Of a stretch of 15,241 bases of DNA, positions 14,432-15,241 are shown one piece after another; position 1 is the stretch's first letter, and each line of letters begins with the position of its first letter. This DNA is from Caldiserica bacterium UBA646 (GTDB lineage Bacteria > Caldisericota > Caldisericia > Caldisericales > Caldisericaceae). Below the pieces are notes generated by a model. It was not told the DNA's origin, made no database searches, and was given only the letters and a program-made list of their open reading frames with translations. Location: assembly GCA_002299965.1 (NCBI GenBank), contig DBOM01000075.1, forward strand, positions 3,124 through 18,364. The letters are read 5' to 3'. Both the position numbers and the translations under genes were made by a program.

Positions 14432-14437
14432 TATACT
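14432..14437 (+). promoter_or_regulatory. Possible -10 box of the DUF2680-like gene
   Basis: TATACT lies 25 bp before the AGGAGG at 14463-14468. No convincing -35 box is seen at 16-18 bp, so this is tentative. Confidence 0.3.
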
Positions 14438-14474
14438 CACAGCAGAAGTACAAATAAAACATAGGAGGCAATAA

Positions 14475-15005
14475 ATGAACAAAAAAATTAAAGGATTTTT
14501 AGTAGCATTAATAATCGGAGGAATAATTTTAACAGGAGCAGGAGTCGTTTTTGCAGGCAGCAGAAATGCCAATCGTCCAACCGCAACAAACAGCGCAGAA
14601 TATAAACTTTGCGGCGTTAGAGAAGACGGATTAAGAAACAGCGCAGGAGAATATGGGTTTGCTGGTTCTGCAAGAAATATAATGGAAAAGATCGCAACAT
14701 ATCTCGGGATAACTCAAGACGGGCTGGAAGCAGAAAGACAAGCCGGAAAAAGTTTAACAGAAATAGCAGAGGCAAACGGTGTAACTCAAGAAGGGCTGAT
14801 AAACTTTATCACAAGCAGTAGAACAGAACAGTTGCAAGCATTTCTTGATGAAGGAATAATTGATCAGACAAGATACGAAACAATGTTAAATGCATTTTCT
14901 GAAAGAGTAACGGAAATGGTGGAAAGAACAGAAATAGGGCCAAGAAGCGGAGCATTTGGCACTTCAGGGCATGGAAGATTAAGAAAAGGAACATGCACGC
15001 CGTAA
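14475..15005 (+). CDS. Small exported DUF2680-like protein
   Basis: Seen: 176 residues; AGGAGG lies 6 bases before the ATG. The signal peptide is NKKIK followed by a hydrophobic stretch ending VFAG (cleavage near 27-28). A DUF2680-like helical core runs from about 68 to 150: IATYLGITQDGLEAERQAGKS, then LTEIAEANGVTQEGLINFI, then a TRYETML segment. The tail is rich in G, R and S and ends GTCTP. Family knowledge: DUF2680-type proteins are small secreted proteins of spore formers and thermophiles; their function is not established. Two cysteines (C46, C174) could form a disulfide. Context: monocistronic, with its own terminator. Confidence 0.75.
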   Translation: MNKKIKGFLVALIIGGIILTGAGVVFAGSRNANRPTATNSAEYKLCGVREDGLRNSAGEYGFAGSARNIMEKIATYLGITQDGLEAERQAGKSLTEIAEANGVTQEGLINFITSSRTEQLQAFLDEGIIDQTRYETMLNAFSERVTEMVERTEIGPRSGAFGTSGHGRLRKGTCTP

Positions 15006-15035
15006 TATAGTTAACCCTCCTTTAAAGAATTATAT

Positions 15036-15061
15036 ATGGGGAGCCCAGAGCTCCCCATTTT
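15036..15061 (+). terminator. Intrinsic terminator after the DUF2680-like gene
   Basis: A 9-bp stem ATGGGGAGC (15036-15044) / GCTCCCCAT (15050-15058) with the 5-base loop CCAGA, followed by a short T-run ending at 15061. It lies 31 bp after the stop. Confidence 0.85.
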
Positions 15062-15113
15062 CATTAAATCATATATAGACAATTCATCTAATACTAGCCA
15101 ACCAATATCTTAA

Positions 15114-15142
15114 TTGACATTTAATTTAAGTTATGCTAAAAT
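15114..15142 (+). promoter_or_regulatory. Near-consensus promoter facing the right edge
   Basis: TTGACA (15114-15119), a 17-bp spacer, then TAAAAT (15137-15142), with an extended -10 TG at 15134-15135. Predicted start near 15149. The remaining 90 bp are AT-rich with no ORF bearing a ribosome-binding site, so the transcript serves a gene or RNA beyond the window. Confidence 0.75.
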
Positions 15143-15241
15143 TTTTGTTAACATGAATACAATAAGAACAGATAACATTTTATATGCAAACTTAATTTTT
15201 TAAATTTTATGATAATCAATCTTTAAAAATAAAGAATTGCT

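Noticed and set aside
14809..14994. Minus-strand 61-codon ORF opposite the DUF2680-like gene, with AAAGGAGGG upstream
   Set aside because: The purine-rich stretch is about 20 bases from the ATG, and the ORF is a low-complexity hydrophobic shadow of a gene with clear signal peptide and domain.

Overview
The window is AT-rich bacterial chromosome. Its ribosome-binding sites are strong AGGAGG-type sequences, and several promoters read as TTGACN/TATAAT. Three radical SAM proteins, an archaeal-looking geranylgeranyl-reductase-family flavoprotein and a secreted protein ending in a copper-amine-oxidase-N-like domain suggest an anaerobic, possibly thermophilic lineage such as Caldisericota, Dictyoglomota, Thermotogota or a deep Firmicute. 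The sequence alone does not decide among these. No rRNA, tRNA or CRISPR array was seen.

Left part (1-3056, all genes on the minus strand). Two small radical SAM proteins with biotin-synthase-like features (2190-3056 and 222-1241) look like the two-protein lipoyl synthase type (LipS1/LipS2). A REP-associated tyrosine transposase (RAYT) sits between them. Five palindromes share the core TGGTGCC-N-GGCACCA. Two of them bracket the transposase, and one of those supplies its last codons and stop. One lies in frame inside a radical SAM gene. One appears to break a short gene at the left edge. The outer arms differ between copies, yet every copy is perfectly self-complementary.

Middle (3057-10059). 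A divergent intergenic region holds a possible 26-codon leader ORF. A 1067-residue secreted Ig-like protein follows on the plus strand and ends at a bidirectional terminator. On the minus strand, an apparent operon then runs from a winged-helix regulator to a radical SAM/SPASM enzyme to a multi-span LPG_synthase_TM (flippase-like) membrane protein. The regulator is transcribed divergently from the next operon, and the -35 boxes of the two promoters are one base apart.

Right part (10060-15241). A Dna2/Cas4-like iron-sulfur nuclease plus SF1 helicase protein, with almost every catalytic motif degraded, overlaps a complete ParB gene by one base. This inactive-looking helicase-nuclease coupled to ParB is the best candidate for an undescribed system here. 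Next come a convergent geranylgeranyl-reductase-family gene, possibly leaderless, and just upstream of it a decayed 5' end of an ilvE-type aminotransferase gene. A small exported DUF2680-like protein with a good terminator follows. The window closes with a near-consensus promoter firing out of the right edge.
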